Assembly: GCA_964573885.1 (NCBI GenBank)
Contig: CAZNLL010000113.1
Coordinates: 1-13,127 of the forward strand
Direction of reading: 5' to 3'
DNA length: 13,127 bases
From: CAZNLL01 sp964573885
Lineage (GTDB): Bacteria > Desulfobacterota > DSM-4660 > Desulfatiglandales > Desulfatiglandaceae
A model generated the notes under the pieces. The model saw nothing but the letters and a program-made list of their open reading frames with translations. It made no database searches and had not been told where the DNA came from. The position numbers and the translations under genes are program-made. The stretch's first letter is position 1. Each line of letters opens with the position of its first letter. Below, piece by piece: positions 6,403-13,054 of the stretch.

Positions 6403-8382
6403 TTACACCGGAGAGAGCCTGAGCAGGTCATCGTGGGGATCGGCTTTCTTGACTTCCACCCCGATCTCCTGACCCGGGGTGAGAAGCATCCCATTCTGCT
6501 TTTTGATTTCCGAAATCAGGTAGAAGTCCGTCAAGACAATCCGGTATTTGGTCTTGAGTTCGTCCAGCACAATGGCCTTAAACCGCTCGCCAACCTGCTG
6601 GCTCAGAAACTTGAGTGTCCAATAACGCAACCGGTTTCTCTTGATAATTTCAAGGTTTCTCACGGTAGGTTCAGCGGTGAGTCTGATCTCTTCCAGCCCT
6701 GCCTCATCAACCAACGGCCCTTGTTTTGTGAGCCAGTTCCTGATTTGACGCTGGGTCACCAGATCAAGGTACCGCCTGATAGGGGAGGTGCACTGAATGT
6801 ACATGTCCACGCCCAGGCCGCTGTGGGGCACGGGCGTGGATTGGATCTGGAGGGGGCTCAGTTTCCGCCGTTGCTGCAAGACATAAAAGAGATATCCTTT
6901 GTCCCCGGAGGTGAGGACCTCGCTGGGCGGCGACTGGGTCCTGTAAAGCACAGGGATGCGGTTCTCACTGCAAAATCGGGCGGCAAGCCAATTATAGAGG
7001 ATCATTAATTCGGCGACCATCATCCTGGAAGGGGTCGTCTGGCTGACCGTATCCAGGCTCACAGAGCCGTCAGGATTGACGGTCACCTGTAATTCAGGGA
7101 GGGCTAGGCTAAGGCCGCCCTGGTCCATCCTGGCCTGGCGAAGCCGTTGACTCAGTCGGTGGATCTCCTGAAAGAGGGGCACCCTTTCAAGGGATTCATT
7201 CACTTCCTCATAGGTAAGCTGCTCTTTGACCCGGATGATGCTGGGGACAAATCGGTAATGGAGGAGCTCTCCCTGTTTGCTGAAATGCGCCAGGAGAGAG
7301 AGTGTGGGCCTGTCACAACCCTGTTTGAGGCTCAGAGTGTTCTGGGACAGGGCAGGAGGAATCATGGGTACCTGTCTGCGGGGCAGGTAGAGGGAAGAGG
7401 CCCTTTCCGCGGCCAGTCGATCCAGGTCGGTATCCGGAGAAACAACCGCGGCTACATCAGCGATATGGACCCCCAGGTGGATCTCGTCTCCTACGATTTC
7501 AAGGCTCATTGCGTCATCAAAATCGCAGGTATAGGGACCGTCAATAGTGATGATGTGGGTGTAGGTCAGGTCTTCTCGGCCGGCAAGATCGATGGTTTTT
7601 TGAGCCAGCCGGTCCGATAATTCCAGGTCCCTTTCCGAAAAGGAAGTATCGATGTCAAATCTGAGGAGGTCCAGGTTTTCATCTTCCTCCCAGGCTCCGA
7701 GCCTCACAAGAAGGGCCCTGGCTTCCCCGATATCGGTTATGCCGGCCCTGGACAGGAGCTCTTTTCCGTATTTGAGGTTGGGAGCGTCCGCGCCGTAAAG
7801 GGCCAGTTCCTTGAGCAGGGTCACGATTTCTTCCTTAAAGGGCATTTCAGCAGGTTCCTGACCCGCTTTGACCTCTTTGAGCCAGGCGCTGCCCTGGTTG
7901 AATTTTTCTTCCCTCAAGGCCTCTTCTTGCTTCTGCCTGATCATCTGGCTGACCTTTGCCTCGGAGTTGGGCAGAAAGCGACCATCCTTGAGTTTAAAAT
8001 AGAGTCTGTCTTCAAAGAGGCCCCGCATGACTGCGGAGAGGTGATCATCGGATATGGAATCGCCAAATACGAGTTGGGCCAGGTAGGTGTGGTTGAAGCT
8101 TTCCTGTTCGTCCCTGATAAGTTCCCAGAGTTCTTCTACATCAAACTGCTCTTTTAGGCGGTTTCTTGCCTCCTCTGTCTGCCTCAGTCTTTCAAGAAGC
8201 TCTTCCCTGGGTTTAATGGGGTCTATGGCCGACTGAGAGATGAGAACGGCCCGCTTGGGGGAGAGATTTACCTCTCGATTTGAAGGGGTTAGGAGGTGAA
8301 GGCGGTTGCCTTTGTCCTGAAGGCAAAGGGTGCAAACAAACCTCCCCTGGTCGATATATTCGATGATTTTTCCTTCATTCAT
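6403..8382 (-). CDS. RNase II/RNase R family exoribonuclease (RNB domain)
   Basis: A 3'-to-5' exoribonuclease of 659 residues, close to RNase II (about 644) and far shorter than RNase R (about 813). The RNB active site is intact: TIDGPYTCDFDDAMSLE at residues 279-295 holds the four Asp that bind two metal ions. CTSPIRRYLDLVTQRQI near 531-547 keeps the RNA-binding Arg pair, but the His usual in SPIRRYxDLxxHR is Gln. The N-terminus (GKIIEYIDQGRFV) is a small beta domain, not an obvious pair of cold-shock domains. The C-terminus is S1-like. The frame opens at GTG 8427, giving 674 residues, but ATG 8382 is preferred: it begins at the conserved region and lies downstream of a candidate promoter. 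Neither start has a clear ribosome binding site. The gene converges on the M99 gene, with 22 bases between stops and no terminator hairpin seen. Role inferred: RNA turnover. Confidence 0.9.
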   Translation of the reverse strand: MNEGKIIEYIDQGRFVCTLCLQDKGNRLHLLTPSNREVNLSPKRAVLISQSAIDPIKPREELLERLRQTEEARNRLKEQFDVEELWELIRDEQESFNHTYLAQLVFGDSISDDHLSAVMRGLFEDRLYFKLKDGRFLPNSEAKVSQMIRQKQEEALREEKFNQGSAWLKEVKAGQEPAEMPFKEEIVTLLKELALYGADAPNLKYGKELLSRAGITDIGEARALLVRLGAWEEDENLDLLRFDIDTSFSERDLELSDRLAQKTIDLAGREDLTYTHIITIDGPYTCDFDDAMSLEIVGDEIHLGVHIADVAAVVSPDTDLDRLAAERASSLYLPRRQVPMIPPALSQNTLSLKQGCDRPTLSLLAHFSKQGELLHYRFVPSIIRVKEQLTYEEVNESLERVPLFQEIHRLSQRLRQARMDQGGLSLALPELQVTVNPDGSVSLDTVSQTTPSRMMVAELMILYNWLAARFCSENRIPVLYRTQSPPSEVLTSGDKGYLFYVLQQRRKLSPLQIQSTPVPHSGLGVDMYIQCTSPIRRYLDLVTQRQIRNWLTKQGPLVDEAGLEEIRLTAEPTVRNLEIIKRNRLRYWTLKFLSQQVGERFKAIVLDELKTKYRIVLTDFYLISEIKKQNGMLLTPGQEIGVEVKKADPHDDLLRLSPV

Positions 8383-8429
8383 ATGAAAACAGGGGGTCCT
8401 TTTTTTCTTCTTCCTACCACTTACCACAT

Positions 8430-8458
8430 CTACTAACAGGTGGTATGGGTTCTGTCAA
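8430..8458 (-). promoter_or_regulatory. Candidate sigma70-type promoter for the ribonuclease gene
   Basis: Reading the minus strand, a perfect TTGACA (8458-8453) is followed after 17 bases by TAGTAG (8435-8430), which matches only three of six positions of TATAAT. The start of transcription would be near 8423. That is downstream of GTG 8427 and 40 bases before ATG 8382, which favours the latter as start codon. The weak -10 box keeps this tentative. Confidence 0.4.
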
Positions 8459-8543
8459 CCGCGACACCCGGCCCCTTCTCCGTGGGTCTCCACCCAAAAT
8501 CCTTCATCAAAATTCTCGATAGACCCCGTTGTCGCAAAGGCAT
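8433..8543 (-). other. Short outward-facing frame starting inside the repeat (36 codons), possible upstream ORF
   Basis: On the minus strand, AGGAG is followed five bases later by ATG at 8543. The frame runs out of the element for 36 codons to TAG at 8435-8433, which lies five bases before GTG 8427 of the ribonuclease frame. Copy A has the same AGGAG and ATG (ATG at 62) but stops after seven codons (MRLQQRG). The peptide resembles nothing I know. It could be a leader or chance. Confidence 0.2.
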
Positions 8544-8567
8544 TGAGCTCCTAGACATATAGCTGCA

Positions 8568-8594
8568 GTAAAACAGGAACTTATGCTGTTTTAC
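8568..8594. other. Perfect 9-base-pair hairpin inside the repeat element
   Basis: GTAAAACAG (8568-8576) and CTGTTTTAC (8586-8594) are exact reverse complements separated by nine bases. No T-run follows on either strand, so it is not a standard terminator. In copy A the matching arms (around 13-39) are only partly complementary, so the stem is not well preserved. Confidence 0.6.
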
Positions 8595-8614
8595 ATCGGG
8601 GTTTGCATATCATT

Positions 8615-8686
8615 ATGGTGAATTCCAAATTTAAATCGTTAAAAGTGGCATTTGAAGCCATAGACGGCAAAATGCAGAATCCTTAA
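8615..8686 (+). other. Short frame inside the repeat element (23 codons)
   Basis: ATG at 8615 opens 23 codons (start MVNSKFKSLKVAFEAIDGK) ending in TAA at 8684-8686, entirely within the MITE-like element. There is no good ribosome binding site. It may be a relic of a deleted transposase or chance. No family is recognised. Confidence 0.15.
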
Positions 8687-8750
8687 TCGCCCTTTATCCA
8701 ACAACGGGGTAGACAATGATAATGAATGATTTTGGACAATCCCTGGATAA

Positions 8751-8779
8751 TTGCAATCCCCGGAAGTCTCTGGTAAAAT
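8751..8779 (+). promoter_or_regulatory. Candidate sigma70-type promoter for the aminopeptidase operon
   Basis: TTGCAA (8751-8756), a 17-base spacer and TAAAAT (8774-8779, five of six consensus positions) lie directly before the aminopeptidase start at 8797. Transcription would begin near 8786, leaving a leader of about 10 bases. The gene has no strong ribosome binding site, so a short-leader transcript is plausible. It lies just outside the right end of the repeat element. Confidence 0.45.
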
Positions 8780-8796
8780 GCTGAAAAAGACACCCC

Positions 8797-9924
8797 ATGA
8801 AGCAGTCCCCATTCAATAAGCGAATAGAGGCCCTCCGGCAATTCCTGGAAGGCCCGGAAACGGAACACTGTGATACCCTATGGATCCTTCAGCCCGAGAA
8901 CAGGCGGTATCTCTCCGGTTTCAGGGCCGGAGACCCCCAGCTTACCGAATCATCCGGGTCCCTCCTCATCAACAGGAACCGGTGTGTCCTGATAACGGAC
9001 TCAAGGTACACCTTGGAGGCCCAAAGGGAGGCACAGGGCTTTGAGCTCCATACCTTCAGAGAAGACCTTGCAGAGGGGCTTTCAACCGTCCTTGGGAGCC
9101 TGGGTTGCCGGAAGCTGGGCTTTGAAGCGGATTTCGTGACCTGGGGCCTCCACCGCCGGGTGAGTGACAGGCTCGGTGAGCTGTCACCCCCTGTGGACCT
9201 GGTCCCCTTAGAGGGACTCATAGAGGGGATGCGGGAGGTGAAAGACGACTCGGAGATCTCGGCCCTGGAGGATTCTGCGATGCTCATGTCCCGAGTCCTG
9301 GATGAAGTGATCAGGGGGCTCAAACCTGGGCTTATGGAGAGGGAGGTGGCCTGGCAAATAGAGGCCCTGGTTCGCGAGGCCGGGGCGGAAGGGGTGGCCT
9401 TTCCCCTCATAGTGGCTTCCGGCCCCAATGGCGCTTTGCCCCATGCCGTGCCCACAGACAGGAGACTTGCCGTGGGAGAGCCCCTTATCCTGGATGTGGG
9501 TGCCAGGCTGGAAGGGTATTGTTCCGACATGACCAGGACGGTCTTCTTAGAGGATCCCGATCCCCAATTCCGATCCGTGTACCGGACTGTCCGGGAGGCC
9601 CAGTTGCGGGCCCTTGATCAGATCCGGCCGGGTGTGGAGAGCACTCATGTGGACGGCATCGCCAGGCAGTGCATCGAGGAGGCGGGTTTTGGAGAGTACT
9701 TCGGTCACGCACTCGGCCATGGGGTGGGCCTGGCCACCCACGAGCGGCCGAGACTTGGTCCCCGAAGGCCGGTCTTCCTTCAAGCGGGGATGGTGGTCAC
9801 CGTGGAGCCCGGGATCTACATTCCCGGGAAGGGAGGGGTGAGGCTGGAAGAAATGGTGGTTGTTGAGCCGGCCGGTGCCGGGATACTGACCAAGAATGGA
9901 TGGTTCTATGACTTCCCCCCCTAA
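8797..9924 (+). CDS. Xaa-Pro aminopeptidase/dipeptidase (M24B family)
   Basis: A cytosolic dinuclear-metal peptidase of 375 residues that cleaves peptide bonds next to proline. It has the creatinase-like N-terminal domain (about 1-145) and the pita-bread catalytic domain (about 150-375). All five metal ligands are visible: Asp233 (LDVGARLEGY), Asp244 (CSDMTRT), His308 (HALGHGVGL), Glu337 (VTVEPGIYIPG) and Glu351 (GVRLEEMVVV). Substrate-side His216 (PHAVPT) is also kept. Length fits the shorter bacterial PepP/PepQ-like enzymes. Sequence alone does not separate aminopeptidase from prolidase, so no symbol is given. ATG 8797 has no strong ribosome binding site. It is the first gene of a run, and its end overlaps the proposed start of the recombinase by 29 bases. 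Confidence 0.93.
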   Translation: MKQSPFNKRIEALRQFLEGPETEHCDTLWILQPENRRYLSGFRAGDPQLTESSGSLLINRNRCVLITDSRYTLEAQREAQGFELHTFREDLAEGLSTVLGSLGCRKLGFEADFVTWGLHRRVSDRLGELSPPVDLVPLEGLIEGMREVKDDSEISALEDSAMLMSRVLDEVIRGLKPGLMEREVAWQIEALVREAGAEGVAFPLIVASGPNGALPHAVPTDRRLAVGEPLILDVGARLEGYCSDMTRTVFLEDPDPQFRSVYRTVREAQLRALDQIRPGVESTHVDGIARQCIEEAGFGEYFGHALGHGVGLATHERPRLGPRRPVFLQAGMVVTVEPGIYIPGKGGVRLEEMVVVEPAGAGILTKNGWFYDFPP

Positions 9925-10831
9925 AGAAAGGACAGACCCGGCCCAGGGCATGGACAGCCTTACAGATCAGTTTATCCACTATCTCTGGGTTGAAAGGGGG
10001 CTGGCGAAAAACACGGTCCAGGCCTACAGCAGGGATCTGGTCAGGTTCGCCCGGTTTCTTCAGAGAGAGGGCCTCACGCCCCTGGAGGTGAACCGGGAGC
10101 ATCTCGGGGAATACTTCCATCTCCTCGGGAAGGGGCATTCGGCCCGGACCGTAGCAAGAAATATCTCCGCCCTAAAGGCCTTTTTTCGCTTTCTGGTCTC
10201 CGAAGGTCGAATAAAGCACAACCCTGCAAGACTTCTGGAAACCCCGAAGCTCCTAACCAGGCTTCCCGGGGTCCTGAGCAAAAGTGAGGTGCTACAGCTC
10301 CTTTCCAGCCCTGATCCTTCCACCGCCACAGGACAGCGGGACCGGGCCATGTTGGAACTCCTTTATGCCTCGGGATTGCGGGTGTCGGAATTGGTGGGGC
10401 TGAAGGTCTTGGATATCAACCTTGAGGTGGGCTATGTAAGGACCCTTGGCAAGGGTTCCAAAGAGCGGGCCGTTCCCTTGGGGGAAAAGGCAATGAACGC
10501 CCTCAGGGATTACCTCCAGGACGGCCGGGGCCGGTTGACAAAGGGAAGAGACACCCCCTGGCTGTTTTTGAATCGCAGGGGGGGGCCGCTAACCCGGCAA
10601 GGGTTCTGGAAAATCATCAAGGAATACGGAAGGAGAGCGGGGATAAAAAAGAGACTGACCCCTCACAGTATACGACACTCCTTTGCCACCCACCTCCTGG
10701 AAGCGGGGGCCGACCTGAGGGCCGTCCAGGTCATGCTGGGTCATGCGGATATTTCAACCACCCAGATCTACACCCATGTCACGAGAGAACGGCTTAAGGA
10801 ACTCCATGAGATGTATCATCCCAGACCCTGA
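9896..10831 (+). CDS. xerD: Tyrosine recombinase XerD
   Basis: A site-specific recombinase of 311 residues. In the XerCD system it resolves chromosome dimers at dif near the division septum. The N-terminal core-binding domain (about 20-105) begins LTDQFIHYLWVERGL, close to the XerD rather than XerC pattern. The catalytic domain has Arg162 (ASGLRVSEL), Lys186 (LGKGSKER), His257 and Arg260 (PHSIRHSF), His283 (LGHADISTTQ) and nucleophile Tyr292. The end, HEMYHPRP, is also XerD-like. Family length is about 295-300, so the real start may be ATG 9908 (307 residues) or ATG 9950 (293). None has a convincing ribosome binding site, and translation may be coupled to the preceding aminopeptidase gene. 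Catalytic residues complete, so it should be active. No integron or phage genes lie nearby, consistent with a housekeeping role. Confidence 0.93.
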   Translation: MDGSMTSPPKERTDPAQGMDSLTDQFIHYLWVERGLAKNTVQAYSRDLVRFARFLQREGLTPLEVNREHLGEYFHLLGKGHSARTVARNISALKAFFRFLVSEGRIKHNPARLLETPKLLTRLPGVLSKSEVLQLLSSPDPSTATGQRDRAMLELLYASGLRVSELVGLKVLDINLEVGYVRTLGKGSKERAVPLGEKAMNALRDYLQDGRGRLTKGRDTPWLFLNRRGGPLTRQGFWKIIKEYGRRAGIKKRLTPHSIRHSFATHLLEAGADLRAVQVMLGHADISTTQIYTHVTRERLKELHEMYHPRP

Positions 10832-10840
10832 GCAGGGTCT
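10823..10840 (+). other. Hairpin across the xerD stop codon
   Basis: AGACCCT (10823-10829) and AGGGTCT (10834-10840) form a perfect 7-base-pair stem with a GAGC loop, and the TGA stop (10829-10831) lies within it. No T-run follows, so it is not a canonical intrinsic terminator. It could slow 3' decay or separate expression of xerD from the next gene. Confidence 0.5.
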
Positions 10841-10872
10841 GAGAAACAGGGTAAAGCGGCGCCGGGATCGAA

Positions 10873-11469
10873 ATGGGTGAAATTATTGACTTCAAGGGTC
10901 GATTTCAAAAGCCGACGGACAATCTCGCCTCCCTCAAACCCTGGGAATTTCGAAGGGCGGATTGGGAGACCCCCCACTTTATTCAGATGTTGAAGTCCCA
11001 GTCCGCCAAACTGGAGACCCATCGTCAGGAGGTCTATAAAGAAGGGCACAAAGGGATCCGGCAGCTTCCTCCCCATTTCGTCTTAAAGGGAGGGATGGGT
11101 TACACCATTCGGGCGGCCTATGCCTACAGGGGCAATGAAGAGACGATGCGAGAGGTCTATTATCTGACAGGATTGGTGGATTGCATGATCAACCAGGTCA
11201 ATCCCCTCTTGCGCACCGATTTGCTCCGGGCCATGTACAAGGAGATCTTCAGGATGAAGAAGGCCCTCAACACCCACTGGTACGGATCTCTGGATCAAGT
11301 CCTGCTTCCCATCGACGCCTATTTTTATAATGAACCGGCGTACCGGTCTTCTTTGAGGAGGGCCCGGACCATGAAAGAACTCTACCGGATGATCAGGAAG
11401 GGAACGGATGAGATGTTTGACATCCTTGCCCTCCAATATGTCTTTTATAGCCCTGGAGTAGGAGGATAA
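10873..11469 (+). CDS. Conserved-looking soluble protein of unknown function, paired with histidine kinase
   Basis: I do not recognise a family for this 198-residue protein. It begins MGEIIDFKGRFQ, has no signal peptide or membrane segment, and looks mainly alpha-helical after residue 25. It is rich in Tyr, Arg and Met (for example YTIRAAYAYRG at about 77-87 and YKEIFRMKKALNTHWYGSLD at about 117-136). No metal-binding or catalytic motif is evident. It starts 41 bases after xerD; the ribosome binding site is weak. Its last codons, GTA GGA GGA TAA, supply the AGGAGG that serves the histidine kinase, so the two are translationally coupled. A role in the kinase's signalling, such as sensing partner or output, is possible but unproven. 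Confidence 0.85.
   Translation: MGEIIDFKGRFQKPTDNLASLKPWEFRRADWETPHFIQMLKSQSAKLETHRQEVYKEGHKGIRQLPPHFVLKGGMGYTIRAAYAYRGNEETMREVYYLTGLVDCMINQVNPLLRTDLLRAMYKEIFRMKKALNTHWYGSLDQVLLPIDAYFYNEPAYRSSLRRARTMKELYRMIRKGTDEMFDILALQYVFYSPGVGG
11460..11465 (+). promoter_or_regulatory. Ribosome binding site of the histidine kinase, inside the upstream gene
   Basis: AGGAGG at 11460-11465 lies within the last codons of the 198-residue gene. It is nine bases before ATG 11475 but only three before ATG 11469, which overlaps the upstream TAA. Spacing favours 11475. Confidence 0.7.
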
Positions 11470-11474
11470 TGGCC

Positions 11475-12992
11475 ATGGAATCCGTAAGGGCTCTTAAAGA
11501 GGAAATAGACCGGTTGAGGGCCGCTCTGAATCGCAGAGAGGAAGAGACCGAGAAGCTGAAGGTGAGCAACCTCTTTCTGGAGGCCTTGTTTCACGGGATC
11601 CAGGAGGAGATCATGGTGGTTGATCAGGATTTCGTGATTCAAGATGTGAACAAGACCTTCCTGGATTCCCATGGCATCCGGAAACAGCATGCCCTTGGAC
11701 GGAAGTGTTACGAGGTGGCGAGCAGTTCAAAGAGCTCCTGCGGTTTTGGGACCGCCTCCTGTCCCCTTGAAAAGACCAAGGAAACAGGAGAGCGGGAAGA
11801 GGTCACCCATTATCTTCAAAAGAAGGAGGGAGGCCTCAAGGAATTGCTCCGTATCATGTACCCTGTGGCCTATAAGAGAAAGACGCCCAAATATTTTGTG
11901 GAGATCACCCGGGACGTGACCGAGTACCGCGACCTGATCAGGAAACTGCAGTCCTCTGAAAAGAAATTTAGATCCATCCTGGATACGGCCACGGACGCCA
12001 TTTTGAGCATTGACGAGGGCCACAGGATTATTCTCTTTAACAATGCGGCCCAGCAGATTTTTGGCTATTCCAGGTCCGAAGTCCTGGGCAAGAACCTTAA
12101 TATGCTCATCCCTCCCCAATATGGGGATCATTACCGATTTGTGCGGAGATTTCTAGAGACAAAGGAGCCCAGGATCATGGGTGAAACCCTCAACCTCACC
12201 GGTTTTAGGAAGGGGGGCGAGGAGTTCCCCCTTGAGCTCGGCCTGTCCTACCATGAACTGGAAGAAGGGGTCACCTTTACGGCCATTATCAGGGATGTGT
12301 CCACCCAGAGGCAACTGGAGAAAAAGCTCCTTCAGACGGAGCGTCTCGCCGCTGTGGGGCAGACGGTGGCCCACGTAGCCCATGAAATCAAGAATCCCCT
12401 TATGATCATAGGCGGGTTTTCCCATCAGATCAAAAAGAGTCTCACCGATGAGAATTCACTCCGGAAACTGGACATGATCCTTGATGAGGTGGTTCGGTTG
12501 GAAAGGCTGGTAGAGAGCCTGGGCGATTTCACCAAGGTATACAAGCTTGTAAAGCGGCCCGCCCACATCAATGTGGTGATGGAGGATGTGTTACGGATCA
12601 TGGGGGAGATCTATCCCGCAGAAAAATATGGGTTCAGGGCGGCCCTTTCTTCTGATCTGGAAGAAATTCATTGCGATCCGGACAAACTCAAACAGGTGTT
12701 TATGAATATTATCGCCAACGGCGTGGAGGCCATGGAGGAGGGTGGGACCATCGCCATCAGGACCCAAAAACGGCAAAACGGCGTGGAGATACAAATCAGT
12801 GATGAAGGAATCGGCATCGGCGAAGCCGATCTTCTCCACATATTTGAGCCCTTTTATACCACCCGCAAGAGGGGTTCCGGGCTGGGTTTGTCCATTTCCT
12901 ACAAAATTGTGGAGGCCCACAATGGGGAGATCTCAGCCGTGAGCAAGCCGGGGAAGGGAACCACCTTTGTGATTAGGCTTCCTGCCGAGTAG
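11475..12992 (+). CDS. Soluble PAS-PAS sensor histidine kinase
   Basis: A two-component kinase of 505 residues without membrane segments, so it senses a cytoplasmic signal. A short coiled coil (about 3-30) is followed by PAS 1 (about 31-150), PAS 2 (about 159-278), HisKA (about 286-350) and HATPase (about 393-503). The phosphorylated His303 lies in AHVAHEIKNPL. The ATPase has Asn411/Asn415 (FMNIIANGVEAM), DEGIGI (443-448), FEPFYTTR (457-464) and GSGLGLS (467-473). PAS 1 holds Cys78, Cys89 and Cys96 in a 19-residue loop, then Pro-Leu; this could bind a metal or respond to redox state (inference). No response regulator follows before the tRNA gene, so its partner lies elsewhere. ATG 11475 is chosen for ribosome binding site spacing; ATG 11469 adds two residues. 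Confidence 0.93.
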   Translation: MESVRALKEEIDRLRAALNRREEETEKLKVSNLFLEALFHGIQEEIMVVDQDFVIQDVNKTFLDSHGIRKQHALGRKCYEVASSSKSSCGFGTASCPLEKTKETGEREEVTHYLQKKEGGLKELLRIMYPVAYKRKTPKYFVEITRDVTEYRDLIRKLQSSEKKFRSILDTATDAILSIDEGHRIILFNNAAQQIFGYSRSEVLGKNLNMLIPPQYGDHYRFVRRFLETKEPRIMGETLNLTGFRKGGEEFPLELGLSYHELEEGVTFTAIIRDVSTQRQLEKKLLQTERLAAVGQTVAHVAHEIKNPLMIIGGFSHQIKKSLTDENSLRKLDMILDEVVRLERLVESLGDFTKVYKLVKRPAHINVVMEDVLRIMGEIYPAEKYGFRAALSSDLEEIHCDPDKLKQVFMNIIANGVEAMEEGGTIAIRTQKRQNGVEIQISDEGIGIGEADLLHIFEPFYTTRKRGSGLGLSISYKIVEAHNGEISAVSKPGKGTTFVIRLPAE

Positions 12993-13015
12993 AAAAGACC
13001 TTAAATTTTTTAAAT

Positions 13016-13044
13016 TTGACAAAGATGGGAGAGAATGCTAAATT
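13016..13044 (+). promoter_or_regulatory. Sigma70-type promoter of the initiator tRNA gene
   Basis: A perfect TTGACA (13016-13021), a 17-base spacer and TAAATT (13039-13044, four of six positions) end about ten bases before the tRNA. An A/T-rich tract at 13000-13015 just upstream resembles an UP element, common at stable RNA promoters. The 5' leader would be only a few bases. Confidence 0.75.
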
Positions 13045-13054
13045 AAAGTTTTGG

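Larger units (their letters stand above)
8524..8709 (-). mobile_element. MITE-like element, 186 bases, with inverted ends and TAGA target duplication (copy B)
   Basis: The two ends are perfect 9-base inverted repeats: CCCCGTTGT at 8524-8532 and ACAACGGGG at 8701-8709. Both edges carry TAGA as a direct repeat (8520-8523 and 8710-8713), as expected of a 4-base target-site duplication. No transposase is present, so mobility would need one supplied elsewhere. The reverse complement of the left 74 bases recurs at 8-82, which supports a dispersed repeat. Its family is not recognised. Strand is given so that the shared segment runs in the same sense as copy A. Confidence 0.7.
8383..8796. other. Intergenic region between divergent genes, carrying a MITE-like element
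   Basis: This gene-poor stretch separates the minus-strand ribonuclease from the plus-strand aminopeptidase. It holds a candidate promoter for each gene, the 186-base repeat element at 8524-8709 and two tiny frames listed separately. The part at 8460-8519 shows no recognisable feature apart from the short minus-strand frame crossing it. The stretch at about 8568-8700 is visibly richer in A and T than the flanking genes. Confidence 0.8.

Noticed and set aside
6343..7008. 221-codon plus-strand frame opposite the ribonuclease C-terminus
   Set aside because: The opposite strand encodes the conserved SPIRRY and S1-like regions; the plus frame has no recognisable motif.
8568..8594. Hairpin considered as an intrinsic terminator
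   Set aside because: No T-run follows on either strand, and it lies upstream, not downstream, of both flanking genes.
8615..8686. 23-codon frame in the repeat considered as a real gene
   Set aside because: No ribosome binding site, no recognised family and no second copy of this part within the window; kept only as a low-confidence note.
8889..9530. 213-codon minus-strand frame opposite the Xaa-Pro aminopeptidase
   Set aside because: Serine/arginine-rich low-complexity translation typical of an antisense shadow; the plus strand has all five metal ligands.
9925..10872. Considered xerD as part of a mobile integron or phage integrase
   Set aside because: Sequence pattern and end are those of housekeeping XerD, and no attachment repeats, cassettes or phage genes are nearby.
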